Positions 11,277-22,824 of a stretch of DNA of 60,000 bases are shown piece by piece (the first letter of the stretch is position 1; the number at the start of each line of letters is the position of its first letter). Source of the stretch: Nymphaea colorata. Its lineage: Eukaryota; Streptophyta; Magnoliopsida; Nymphaeales; Nymphaeaceae. Both the position numbers and the translations under genes were made by a program. The DNA lies in NCBI RefSeq assembly GCF_008831285.2, contig NC_045150.1, forward strand, positions 7,888,001 through 7,948,000. The letters run 5' to 3'. The notes beneath the pieces are model-generated. The model ran no database searches. It saw only the letters and a list, made by a program, of their open reading frames with translations, and was not told where the DNA came from.

Positions 11277-11705
11277 AATGCTCATTGCCTTTGAGGAAAA
11301 ATCCAAAATTTCTAAGCATTTGAGATACTTCATAAGCATAAAATGGAACCTTGAAAAAGAGGATAAAGCTGAGATTCCCTATTGGAGATGCTGCAATAAT
11401 AGCAATTTCTTCCTGCGCATATGCTCTTTGCTGAAATTGTTTGCCACTGCTCCCTTTCCCTAGAGTTTCCAACAAAATGTAATTTTCTTGGCCCAATTTC
11501 TTGTGAACTTGCTTAACCCTAGGGTTGGGCAGTGGGCTAGGCTGCACCAATTTGTTAATCCACCTGGCCTTTCGGATATGTTTGACAACGGTAACAAGTT
11601 GACGCTCTATAAAAGGGGCAGCTTCATGGAACACTGTTTCAGTTTGTTTCAATAATATGCCCCCATTTCAATAACAATTTATTACAGTTGCCAAATATTC
11701 CTTTT
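11277..11705. other. Array flank, no gene recognised
   Basis: A minus-strand frame (11266-11652, 128 codons) covers most of this stretch but has no domain I recognise and starts inside the array edge. I do not call it a gene. Confidence 0.35.
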
Positions 11706-11707
11706 AT

Positions 11708-11890
11708 AGCAGTAGCGGAGCCACATGGTGGCTGGTGTGGGCAGCTGCCTACACTAGCCTCACAAAATTAGTTTAATATATATGTTAATGTTTTGATATA
11801 TTTGACTGTTATACAATATAAATGCTTGAAAGAAATTAAAGGTATTGAATGATATCCCTCACCAGAAAAAATTTCTGGCCTGCCTCCAAG
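11708..11890 (+). mobile_element. Palindrome-bearing MITE, copy 2
   Basis: Begins CAGTAGCGGAGCCACATGG and ends near AAAAAATTTCTGGCCTGCC. It carries the palindrome at 11734-11755. The reverse complement of 37128-37274 aligns along almost its whole length (AGCGGAGCCACATGGTGGCT, then ATGTTAATGTTTTGATAT, then AATTAAAGGTATTGAATGA). About 180 bp, no reading frame. Confidence 0.65.
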
Positions 11891-13243
11891 CCTAGTTGTA
11901 GGTGGGATTAAGCATAGAAGAGGTTGGTAAATGTATCTATATTCACCCAATTCAATTAGAATTGCTTGGGATATGATCCACTGGACAAAAAACTTTGTCA
12001 CACTATTTTCTTAAAAAAAAAAAAAAACTGCTATCATATTTCATTCAATAAATGTTCATTTAAATATAACAATGTTGGTGAAACGGAAAACATTCAATAT
12101 AAATTCCAAACCACACTGTATCTGACAATCTTAACAATTTCCAGTTAAGTAACTCATATTCTGGGTCCTCATCAGGGGCCATTGACCCAGTCCATTAACT
12201 GCCTAGACCCTTTAAGTAGACAGGCCGGGCCGGGCCAGGCTCGGGTTTTAGTGGATCTAAAAGGTAAATTTTGGCTAGGGTCAGCTCATTACAAGCTAGA
12301 CAACCGACTACCCAACAGACAGCTGGCCCACATGTTGTGGTCGTAGTTATCTCCAACCTTGTCCCCATTAACTTGTGGGCAGATATTAAAATTAAACAAT
12401 AAACTCTATTTATTTATATTTATTTTTTAAATTACAATTGACAATGTTGCCCTTTTGTTTTGGTCAACATTTTTTTGTGTCAAAAATGTCATATACTGAT
12501 CTAGATCCAAAACTTTTGGTGCTTTGGATTATGTCCAACTCTTATCTCATGAAGCAATCTCAAGTTAAATAACCTTTTATGGTCCAAGCTGCTAGGGGAG
12601 TAGTTTTAGCTTTGTTAGTTGCGGGACAACTGTTTAGATTACAACTTTATAAACACCAACTCGTATTTAATATAAGTTTATTGATTGGATCCGATATTGG
12701 TTTAAAATAATTTTTATATATGTTTGACTTTATGTATTTTGATGTATAGTCCAAAGAAAATCTCCCAAATTTTTGGTCGTAAAATTGATAGAACGCATGT
12801 TTTCCGTGCTTTTCATATATTAAACATCCATTGGACCTGCCGGTTAGGCCCATCTCTAGCTGCGGCGGAGGGCGGCCGTCCACTGGGCTGCCTTCCCTCG
12901 TTCGCAGCCGACGTGTAGGTCAAGCACCGCCGGTCCACGGAATGGGTCAAGCCCGTCCTAACGTGCACCTGAAAACGCCAAAAAAAGGAAAAAAACTGGT
13001 ACGTCATCCTTTCTGTAATTATAAAAAATCGTAGGCATGTTCCTGTAATAAGAAAGGTATGTTGGGAGAACGTTCCGCTGGACGAGTTGGACGAAGCGTC
13101 GGTATTCCATCCGCCGCGTTTGGTTTCTAGCGGTAGCTGGGGACCCGCTAGTTGTCTGCAACTGCGTAGCGGACGAAGTCCTCTTCTACCCGCCCCGGTC
13201 TTCCGCCCGCCAGCAGGAAGCGTGTGGAGCCCACACCTAGGGC
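11891..13243. other. Intergenic, no gene seen
   Basis: AT-rich to 12800, with a GC-rich patch at 12830-13240 that has overlapping frames on both strands and no recognisable protein. A GGGCCGGGCC-containing motif lies at about 12223. Confidence 0.4.
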
Positions 13244-13672
13244 AGCACACGTGCCGAGACGAGCCCGAGCTTAGCCAGCTCGAGCTCGACTCCACTAAAA
13301 ATACTCGAGCTCGGCTTGAAGCTTCTTATGACAAGCTCGAGCTCGATTCGAGTACAGAAAGTCGAGCTCGAACTGGGCTCATTTAACTCATTAACTTGTT
13401 TAACGTTTACTCATTTAGTGTTAGCTCGTACGTTAGCTCGTTTAGCCCGTCCAACTCTTTTAACCGGTTTATAGAATTCAAGTTGTTATATAACAAGTCG
13501 AGTCAAGTTTAAACGAGTCAAGTTCTTGAAACTTGAACTCAACTCGTTTATGATTTCAAGTTTAACTATAAACTCGAACTCGACTGGTTTATAAATGAGT
13601 CGAGCTCGAGCCGAGATTTTTCGAGTGAGTTTGAGTCGAGCTCGAGTTGGTTCGACTCGTTGTGCAGCCCTA
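13244..13672. mobile_element. CTCGAG-rich dispersed element, copy A
   Basis: Dense runs of CGAGCTCGA, AACTCGTTTA and AAGTCGAGTC in both orientations, ending GGTTCGACTCGTTGTGCAG. The two ends are loosely inverted (CAGCTCGAGCTCGAC against GTCGAGCTCGAGTTGG). A diverged copy with the same motif order lies at 42631-42980. No coding capacity. Confidence 0.6.
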
Positions 13673-13815
13673 CCCACACCACCATAGGCTTCCTGGTGCT
13701 TTTTTTTTTTAGCCGAATTTATGCGTAAAATTTGTTTATAATTTTTAAATATTATAAATCAAGCCTATCTAGCTCGCAGTTGGGACAACGAAGCTATGAA
13801 ATATTTAATTTTTTT

Positions 13816-13820
<5 letters not shown>

Positions 13821-13864
<44 letters not shown>
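13821..13864. repeat. (AT)22 microsatellite
   Basis: Uninterrupted AT dinucleotides. Confidence 0.98.
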
Positions 13865-13866
<2 letters not shown>

Positions 13867-13946
13867 TTTTCACCAGATGCAAATAATAAGGGTTCATCAG
13901 CCCCAACGAATGCAATGCAAATGGGGGGGCGGAGAGGTGGCAGCAT

Positions 13947-14061
13947 ATCTTGCAACTCGAGTACTCTTCAACTCGAGTGTGCAGCTCATAGCTAAAAAAC
14001 CTACTTGAAGAGTACTCGAGGTGCACTAAAAACCCTACTTAAAGAGTAAAGTTGCAAGATT
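13947..14061. repeat. Inverted repeat / hairpin element
   Basis: CTCGAGTACTCTTCA (13956-13970) is repeated as its exact complement at 14006-14020. An outer pair ATCTTGCAACT / AGTTGCAAGAT lies at about 13948 and 14048. Together they make a foldback of about 115 bp with a small insertion on the right arm. Confidence 0.75.
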
Positions 14062-15834
14062 ACCTAAGTTCCAAAGGAGCAAAAAAAAAAAAAAGACAAA
14101 GGTCTCACCACAAGAACTTAATTAGATGGGTCGGATTTAAGTCTTTTAAAATGTTTAATTTCTTTTTAGCTTATTTTGTTTGTTTCTGTTCTTGGGTCTT
14201 TGGACCAATAACCAATTGCTTCAATATCGTCTGAGATCTATTAAATGAACGAGCATTTTAATCAAGTTTGGGTGCCGCGTTTCATATAGAACTTCCATGC
14301 ACGAAACTGATACCGCGTTAGGAACATCTGCCAGACATGGATGTAGAAATAACATTTATTTCACATGACATGGAATCATGTTATTTTACTAGTTGCCAAG
14401 AAACATACGCCGGCTCATGCAAGAAATTGTCTTAACTGGACGTACCGTCTTATCACACTACTGAAAGCAGATGTGTTTCCCGTCGCTAATGACGTAGCTA
14501 AATTTGGCCATTAGAGAACAACTATGAGCAGCATCACTAGAGATGAACCATCAGTGACACTACGTGCATCCACGTCATGGATGGAGATGACGCTTTCCAC
14601 CATATGAAGATCTTCAAGCTGAGCCATTACTAGCGTTTGCTTACAACACATCAAGAAAGAATTGCTTTTGTTTAGCGTTTCCTTACTTGGTCTCAGGTTT
14701 TCTCGGGACACCCTCTCACTTCCATCTGCCATTTTTTCAGATAAACTAATCCCTTGGCATTCACTTCTCAAAGTCCAATACTTGAATAAGAATCTAAATC
14801 GCCTTTCCCCATCTCTCTACAATTGTCATCACACGCCCTTCTCAACATTCCTTTTAGACCAAATCAATATAGTCTTCCCTAATCGCATGTCTAATTAACC
14901 ACGGCCACAATTAATGTGGTGTAAGACAGTTTCATCTTCTCTGTTGTTCGACGATGTAAATTTATAGTTCCAGTTTCCCACTATGTTTAGATTACAATGC
15001 CCTCAAAAAGTCATTGAAATTTCCGCACGATAATCAATTAGGCCTTCTAGCATATTCATCTTTAACCCTCTTCATTACATTAAAATCTCCTATATAACTA
15101 CCCGACCTAGCCTATTCAGATTTTTTTGTCGTCAAATTAACAATTTTTCATTATGCATACATTGTTACCGACCGACTGTGTCTGGCCCGGCCAAGCCAGC
15201 AATATGGGATAATGCTTGGTCAGTTTGGGCATTACTCGGAAAGCAAGTAACATCTAATCGGACGTTGAGTCAAGCAAAAAGCAATGCACTTTGAATGTGC
15301 ATCGTGGTGGTGCAAAGATGAAGCGTATAAGTGCATTATGGTCGTCAGTCCCTTTGAAAGGTGCAAGTCCGTCGGTAAGCTTCTCATGCTTAACATTGTT
15401 GTGTACAGGGATGCGTGTGGGTTAGGGATAATTCTTTCGATGGACGCATATCTGCGTCCACAATCACGTAGAGTCACATGGGGGGCGAGCGAGTAAAAGC
15501 TCATTGTCAAGGAGGACAATGGTCGGCCACTTTGCTTAATGACATATAGTCGGCAACTGACTTCAGTTGGGGACTTCCTTCAAAAGAAAATTATTTCCCA
15601 CCCAGATTTTGTATAGAAGTAAATAGACACTTGAAGAATAACAGGGTTCCGACAGGGCTGCATGGCCAAGGCTTGCAAATAGTCTATTATCGGATAATCA
15701 TGTGTTATGGTTTGCCGAGTATCTGACACTTCTCGTCTAATCTATGGTTCCAAAAGATTGATGAATGCTTTCGCTACATTAAGATTGAGCAAAGACTAGC
15801 CGAACGCTTGTGGAAACCGTTGACGCCACATAGG

Positions 15835-15870
<36 letters not shown>

Positions 15871-16283
15871 GCATGACGCGGCAGAGCCTTCATTCAACTA
15901 CACAAAAAAAAAAAAGCAAGGGAGGCCGCCCTTTCAGTAAGCCAACGCGGGGTCCTTAATTAAATGTAAAGGCTGTTGTGCATGACTTAAAATAAAATCA
16001 ACGCACGAAAATAATCTTTCTATGGATGCTAAAAAAAATTATATTAAAGTGGGAAAAAGTATTAATAATGCAAGTTGGAAAGGAGGTCGTTAGAATATGA
16101 TGACATCATTTAGTAGGGGAGAAGGCAGCCCGCGTCTTCTGGACAACCAACCCACTGCCTACTCTTTCATATAAGAATGGTCATATATGAAACTCTTCCT
16201 AGTCTCCTTTTCTCCTCTTGGTTTATAACCATAATTGTGGCAGCCGATTCAGCATCTCTTGTTGAGGCAGCATATTCCTTTCA

Positions 16284-16316
<33 letters not shown>

Positions 16317-17150
16317 AACACCACATTTTTTTCATATTTATATTAAGATGCTTCCATGAGGTGAGCTAAGCACCAATTATGACTGAAACAAATTGTTACT
16401 TGCAAATGCCCGCCATTCCTGTGAAGTAAGATTTCCGGATGAAGCACCGCTCTTCAAAATTTGAGAAGTCACTGGTCAAAATATATCTGCTTTAATAAAG
16501 GCATTGATGGTGAATTAGGGCATTGATGATGATGCTCGCAAGATTGAAAATTGTGATGCAAGGCAAGAATGACAATGAAAATCATCATTCTTTCAAGGAT
16601 GTAGCATAGCTGGTCGAGCAGGAGCATAGAGCTAGCACATCCTTGTTTTGATTCATATGGATGCTACAATCTCCTCAAACATTAAAAGGTGTGGTATGCT
16701 TAATCGAGTTGAACGCGCCCCATGCCTACCCAAACCCCGACACAACCCAAGAACCAGGAGGCAATTGGGCAGTGGCTAACCCCTCTCACCCAAAAGATCA
16801 TGTATGATATATCTAAATAAAGTGTTAAGATATCAAAGAAGAATTACCGTTAATGCTTGTAACTAATTAATCTCTTGAAGCTGCTCTTTAAAAGAAGGAG
16901 CTATTCTTTTTAAAGTATCTTTAAAATGTCAAGGTCCTAGCACTATCGACTTCAAAGTCCAAGGATTCCCTCGGTGGGTAAAAGAAATTTCTCCCCGTTA
17001 ATCTCTGTGTGTTCTTGCTTTGTCTCAGTGTATGCTTTTCCAATTACTGGATGTTCACACAAAATCACATTCACCTCACACCTTCACTACCAATTGCTGG
17101 ATGTCCATAACCTGCATGGGAAATCAAGTTTTTCTTATTGCATATGCTTT
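14062..17150. other. Intergenic, no gene seen
   Basis: Mixed AT-rich sequence. CACTACTGAAAG at 14456 resembles a CACTA end but lacks support. (AT) runs lie at 15836-15868 and 16292-16316. Frames at 14511-14771 (-) and 15232-15519 (-) match nothing recognised. Confidence 0.4.
15836..15868. repeat. (TA) microsatellite
   Basis: Uninterrupted TA dinucleotides, about 16 units. Confidence 0.95.
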
Positions 17151-17162
17151 CATACATTACAT

Positions 17163-17408
17163 CAAGGCTGTATTTGCATGGACCTTGGACTGAATGTGAC
17201 ATGAGATTATGAGATCTAAAATCTTAAGACTTTCAGACTGAAGATCTGAATAAGGATCTTAAATGCCTTGTTTGAAAGACACGTGAATTACAAAAAATCC
17301 TTGACCCATGATATAAAATTTGCACTTTGGTAGATCTGTGAATCTGAGGTGGGCCTCACACCCTACCTGCGCTTGGATCTCAAATCTGGGCAATCAAACA
17401 CCCCTTAA
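17163..17408. mobile_element. MITE-like element, AAATGCC/ATTTGAGATC family
   Basis: Starts near AAGGCTGTATTTGCATGG and ends GGGCAATCAAACACCCCTTA, with the interior phrases AGATCTAAAATCTTAAG and GGATCTCAAATCTGGG. Interior wording and size match the element at 9790-10052. Confidence 0.5.
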
Positions 17409-17618
17409 GGGAAGATGCGTAATGCATCAACTTCCTTCTAATGATTTTTCTTGATTCATTTGGCATGAGACAGCTTTCCCAACTTGAGAGAGAAAAACTT
17501 TTGATACTCTAAAAAATCTGTTATGTAGCGTCTCAACATAGGAAGATAATAATGTCTCAAGGTGCTCATGCTAGAAGATCCGCTGATTACCTCTGACTTT
17601 AGATTCATAGGTATGATT

Positions 17619-17839
17619 GAGTGCGCGTTTGTTGATGTAAAAGATGGAAACCAAAATCCATGGTTCATCAAACTAAGGATATCAAGTCGGACCTAATTAA
17701 GAACAATAGATGAAACCCTTATTTTAATCCTTTCCACTGACAAATGATGTAAGTATTGGAGAGGTGACCTTAAATCTATAGATGTCAAATCCAGAAGATC
17801 TAAGATCCAACTAAATCTGAGCTAACCAAATGCCCCCCT
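17619..17839. mobile_element. MITE-like element, same family
   Basis: Starts near GAGTGCGCGTTTGTTGATG and ends GAGCTAACCAAATGCCCCCC. The phrase CCATGGTTCATCAAACTAAG near its start recalls the 9.6-kb copy (GTAGTTCATCAAAATTAC). About 220 bp. Confidence 0.5.
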
Positions 17840-18005
17840 TTTTGCATGAAAGCATCGGAAGATTGCTTTTCCTAGAAGATGAGGAAAGAAAGGCACACAA
17901 CGAGGGAAAGGAAATCCTCATGTTTTACATGGACCAAAAAATATTTGGCTGTGAGATTCATGGTCCGTCACCCAACGGACCAAAAAATCATTCAAGGGTT
18001 ACGTT

Positions 18006-18060
18006 GGTGTGGGCAGTTGCCCACACCACCCCACATATGGCTCAGTCACTGTAAGGAAGA
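18006..18060. mobile_element. Palindrome-bearing fragment, copy 3
   Basis: A perfect 22-bp palindrome at 18006-18027 (arm GGTGTGGGCA, two-base centre), followed by ATGGCTCAGTCACTG, a decayed form of the TGGCTCCGCCATTG end of the 37-kb copy. Only a fragment remains. Confidence 0.5.
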
Positions 18061-19217
18061 GTTGTGTAGCAAGAAAGAAGAAGACAGCACAAATCGTTTT
18101 GTTGTTTTCCTTATTTTTGTAAATGGCTTTACAGAATCAGGTTTTCTGTCAATTCACCTAGACAAGATCTGATGTGTTAATTTGCAGGAGTGGTAAAAAG
18201 AAAGTATTAGCTGGGCCCAGAATTTTACCAAATTGGAGCCAATATCATTAATTAATAGTGGTGATCAGGTATCTGGTATACCTAAACCCCTTTGTACATT
18301 ATATTCAACTGTCAATGGCACCATGAACAGAAGAAAGAAACAAGTTCCACAATTGACAGGCCATCTACCCAACTTTATGCTTCATTTCCATCAGCTTTCT
18401 TTGCCTATATCAACCACCTTTGACCCCATCATGCACTTAGCGCCATGTTCTAACATAATCTAGATTAAATGGTTGTTTGTTGATGCATAATTTTGCTTCC
18501 CTTTTTAATCTAAACGTGTAAAGGTCTGAGTTGGTTTGCAGGAACTTTGACGACCTAAAACTTCAAAAAAATGGCACACACTAAATTCATTTGGATTAAA
18601 GGCTAGCAAGTTTCTTCTCATTAATATCTTTTTTTTTGAAAAAAAAGAGAGAAACAAGAAATCTCAGGAAACAATTATTAGTTTTGTTAATTGTCTTAAC
18701 CAAGATCATCATTTTCCTTTTTCCCATATCATCTTTCTTAGCATGATCGTCTTACTTTATTAACTTATATGCTTTGCATGTAGTCATCCTCAATTTCAGG
18801 ATAGGATGTAGCTTTTATGAAGTTCTGAATTTGCTTTACGATATTCCATTAACTTCCTTGACAAACTGGTAATTTCATGTGATTAAAAATACAGATGTCC
18901 GGCTGCAAGCTTGAAGATACTGCCACCCGGATAAGATCAAATGCTTGCTGTGAGATATGCATTGACAAAACTCCTGATGCAGCATTTAATCCAATTGGGC
19001 ATGAATCGTTGTCTGGTCCAAATTATCTATTATTAATCACCATTTCATAACATGTTGTTCTGAAGTGGTTATCAAGGGAAGTAGCATAGCTGGTTGGGGT
19101 AGAGGACGTGTAAATGACACCTTCTCTCTTCAATTGCCATAGGCGCTACTTCTTGAAGCTGCAAAAGATGGGAGTCCTCTATCAAGTCGAAGGTGACCTG
19201 CTATCCACCTAGGCCTC
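18061..19217. other. Intergenic, no gene seen
   Basis: AT-rich; short frames only. Confidence 0.4.
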
Positions 19218-19632
19218 GGCATGTCAATATATCTGATTTGAATTCGATATCCGACGTATTCGATTCAAAAAAATCAGATATGAAAAAAAGTTTAATATCC
19301 AATTAAGAAATCGGATTGGATTTGGATTTAATAAATGACATCCGACCGGATTTAGATTCGGATTTGGATATACAAAAATAGCTGATCGGATTCAGATACG
19401 AATTCGAATAGGATTCATTGTTAGACAAATATTCTGTATCTAATGCTATTAAATTTTGAAAATTGGCAAAATCTGGATCAGATTCGGATTGTAAATTCGG
19501 ATTTTGGATTCGGATGTGACTTTTATTTGTTTAAATTCAAATCTGAATTCAAATCCGAATATGTAAATATCCGAAAAAAAGCATATATGATTAAGGATAT
19601 ATCTGATCTGAATCTGATCTGTTAACATCCCT
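19218..19632 (+). mobile_element. GGATTCGGAT-rich element, copy A
   Basis: Starts GCATGTCAATATATCTGAT and ends GATCTGTTAACATCC, which are loosely inverted with respect to each other. The interior is made of GGATTTGGATT / GATTCGGAT phrases, with the hallmark ATTAAGAAATCGGATTGG at 19302-19319. Copies of the same layout occur at 36.02-36.40, 38.57-38.90 and 57.53-57.98 kb. No protein is encoded. Confidence 0.65.
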
Positions 19633-22236
19633 ACCAAGGCCCCGACGCTTAGAGGCAGGAAGAATTGGAGGGGGAGGGAGGAGGAGGAGATGCCTTCAGG
19701 CCTTTTTTTTTCGCCTTTTTTTTTCGGGTGGTGGGTTGTCAAGCCTCCGCCCACCCGTAAATGCTTATTCTATTTAAACAAGTGGCAAAGAAATCGTTTT
19801 GGGTGCAAATCATAGCTGACAAAATAAAAAGCTGATCCAAATATGACTGATATATAAATGAAGCTTTGAAGTAAGCAACAAGTGCTCAAAAAAAAGAAAT
19901 ACTCCTGTTGTAGGTGAAACTTGAACAAAGTAAGCAGTGACAGAGAAAGGTACATACAGGGAAAACAAGCTTTTATGTCTTCATTTTTTTCTTGTCCTAT
20001 AATCATTTACAATTTTACACCATTATTAAAGAAAGATGAAAAGCACAAAACTCAACGGCTCACAGCGCATCAAAATGTAATGAGTGAAGATTTAGTTTTA
20101 TTTCAAAAGTTATGATATTATTTCCAAAACTATGGCATCAAATATAGTTTGGAACAACAAAACTATATTAAAATATTGTTTCTTCATTATGTGTACCAAG
20201 TGAAATCTTTATTTTTCTTCGACCCTGGGGATACGACCAAAATGAGTGGGGCACCATTATTTACCTAACCGTTTGTTTAATAGTGTAAAGTTGGGATAAT
20301 CTTGTACTAATGATCTTCTAAAAAGAAATAAGCCTTTTTCTCATATACCTTGAAAGGGCGGGGATTTGGTATTAGAAAATGAACATTTGTTTCTATTGCA
20401 AGTGTAAAACAAACATGAAGTTTTATGCTTTTCAGTAGGTATTTGGAGGTTTCAAGAAGCTTCCAATGCCAATATTAAAATAGTGAATGACATCCCAACT
20501 AACCCCCCTAAAAGCTGTGGACCTCAACTTACATTCGTAGTCTTTTAATATTACCTGCAATGTAACCCTTTTTAGAACTACGCTCTAGAATCAATCTTTC
20601 AAAGTTCTTTTAATAAAGTTAAGTCACAAAGTTGTGATTCTTTGATTTAAAAAAAATTGACAGTGGCTTTTGGTTTGATTCATTTGAATGTGAAGAAGTT
20701 TTTATATTGTTCAACGCTCAACAGTTTGAAAATGATGAGTTTCAAAGCCTTTTTTTTATGCCTTCAAGGTCAAATTAATTACCAACAAGCCTATTCTACA
20801 TTATCGGACCATAAAGATCGATCAAATACATATTAAAGCTCCCGGTCCGAGCCCTTCACACGTTATAGCTGATGTTAAGGATATGAACATAAACCAGATG
20901 TTCGATTTGATTGGAATACAAGTAATTAATCAATCTGCCAGGGAAATCCATGTCCAGTTATTAACTAAGTTTCCTTTTGGTATAAGATTTCTCTTACCAA
21001 ATATGAAAGATATCTATTTTCGAGGGAGTTGGCACAACCGACGGCCATCTTCATTTTGAATTCTCATAGTGTCAACTGCTAGTTATGAAAGAAGAGAATT
21101 GATATGCAAGTTGAAGCATAGTGGAGGTATCACCCGAAGCACCAAAAGCAGCCTTGGATCATGAAGAATAGGAGAAGTTTTTAGCTTTTTACTCAAATGG
21201 TAAGATTTCTTTCTGCTCACGTAAATGATGGCTAACTTTGACATCATGAATACATGCAATTATGTAAAGTATATTAAAATGTAATTTAATTTGTATTGTT
21301 TTGTTATACATTCAAATTGGAGTGGGACATCATGTTAAATTAAGCAATGCGTAGGCTGGGTTAATAGCTATATTTGATCCATTCACATCCATAATTGAGC
21401 TGATTGCCCACTAACCTAACCCAGTTAGGTAGGCTCAAGTAGTAATCTGACTTGACCCGACCATACTTAAAGCCTAGAGAGAATCTGCACATTTCAAATC
21501 AACCTTCTTCTGGGTGCGGCCCGGCCTCGAGCCCCTTGACCTGAACCAGGCCAAACCTTCCCTATCCTGGTGTTGGGCCTTCCTGGTAAAGACCGGATCA
21601 GGATCCGATCCGGGTCCATATCCACGTCTAACCGCTCCCTCCCCGCGAAGGCTGCACGCCTTGACATCCTCAACTAACGGACGAAAATTCAAAATAATAC
21701 GGGAGAGAGAGAGAGAGAGCGCTTGTTTCCCCACCAAATCTGAAGAATATGAAAGAAAAAAAAAAAGATTCAGAGATGTCGACTCGCCGTTTTCTTTATT
21801 TTTGGGGACTCCATGAGAGAGATTGGTGGTTGGTAGTGAGGATGCTAAATGATGACGGGGATGATGATAGCGGTGCTGGTAGTTGACGATTTCAATCATC
21901 ATGGTCGTCGTCTCTTCGTTGCTCCGATGCTTCATATGAAGATAAAGATAAGGGGGAGGAGCCGCTACCAACCGGAGACAAGGGGCAGGCCCTACTTTTC
22001 TGGAAACCCCAAGTCGACCATCTTCCCTCCTTTATCTTTTTCTCCTCCCAAGCGGCAGATATTACTACCATTTGTGGAAAATCCTGCGGTTTGTGGTGCC
22101 TAGTTCTGTTGGATTTTCCCGGATTTTTTCTGGGCTTTCAGCAGTCCAACTGGTGGTTTTCCAGAGGAGGTAGACAGTTGGAGTCCCTCTTGGTTGGCAG
22201 AGTACTCGGGTTCCGGTTCGTTCCGACGGGAGGGAG
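19633..22236. other. Intergenic sequence and upstream region of the cytochrome b561 gene
   Basis: Mostly AT-rich and featureless. From about 21500 the base composition rises and CT/GA-rich tracts appear (21700-21720; 22020-22055), as expected near a plant promoter and leader. Overlapping frames at 21474-21971 (-) and 21514-21816 (+) match nothing. No TATA box could be assigned with confidence. Confidence 0.4.
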
Positions 22237-22419
22237 ATGGGGAGATGCGGAGCCGCTTCTTTTTCTCATTATGCTGGCCTGATTGGCTTTCTTCTGTGTT
22301 CCGCGATTATGGTCGAAGCACAGACTGGTAATTGCGCTTGGGATATCAACACCATCGCTCCTTCGTTAAATTCCTCTGGGTGGACTTGCAGATCAGTTTG
22401 GAATTCCTTCAATCTTGGA
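22237..22419 (+). CDS. Cytochrome b561/DOMON exon 1
   Basis: 61 codons: signal peptide and the first DOMON segment (GNCAWD, WTCRSVWNSFNLG). Donor GGA/GTAAGTG at 22420, phase 0. Another ATG eight bases downstream is out of frame. Confidence 0.88.
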
Positions 22420-22524
22420 GTAAGTGTTGCTTCATTTATGGTGTTGCTTCATTTATGTACTGAATCCGCATAACAAAGTCGAATTGTGTAGTGACAGGAA
22501 CAATGCCTGCATTTCAGGATTCTT

Positions 22525-22597
<73 letters not shown>

Positions 22598-22789
22598 GAA
22601 TTGAAGCTAATTAGCTGTCTCGGTGGGCTGGATGGTTTTTTTGTTTTTGGCTTGCTAAAAACTGTTGCAAAAAAGTGTATTGGAGACAACCAATTGCTTG
22701 GCCATGGCTTTATGCGATAGAATACACCTTTTGAAATGGTTTTAGTGCAAAAAAAAAAAACCAACTGGTCATAAACGTAGCCAGCTGAG

Positions 22790-22824
<35 letters not shown>

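Noticed and set aside
11266-11652. 128-codon minus-strand frame beside the 162-bp array
   Set aside because: Starts at the array edge and shows no domain I recognise; probably chance.
14456-14520. Second CACTA terminus (CACTACTGAAAG)
   Set aside because: The end motif differs from the CACTACAA consensus and the subterminal repeats are unconvincing.
21474-22103. Three overlapping frames upstream of the cytochrome b561 start
   Set aside because: No domains; more likely promoter and leader sequence of the downstream gene.
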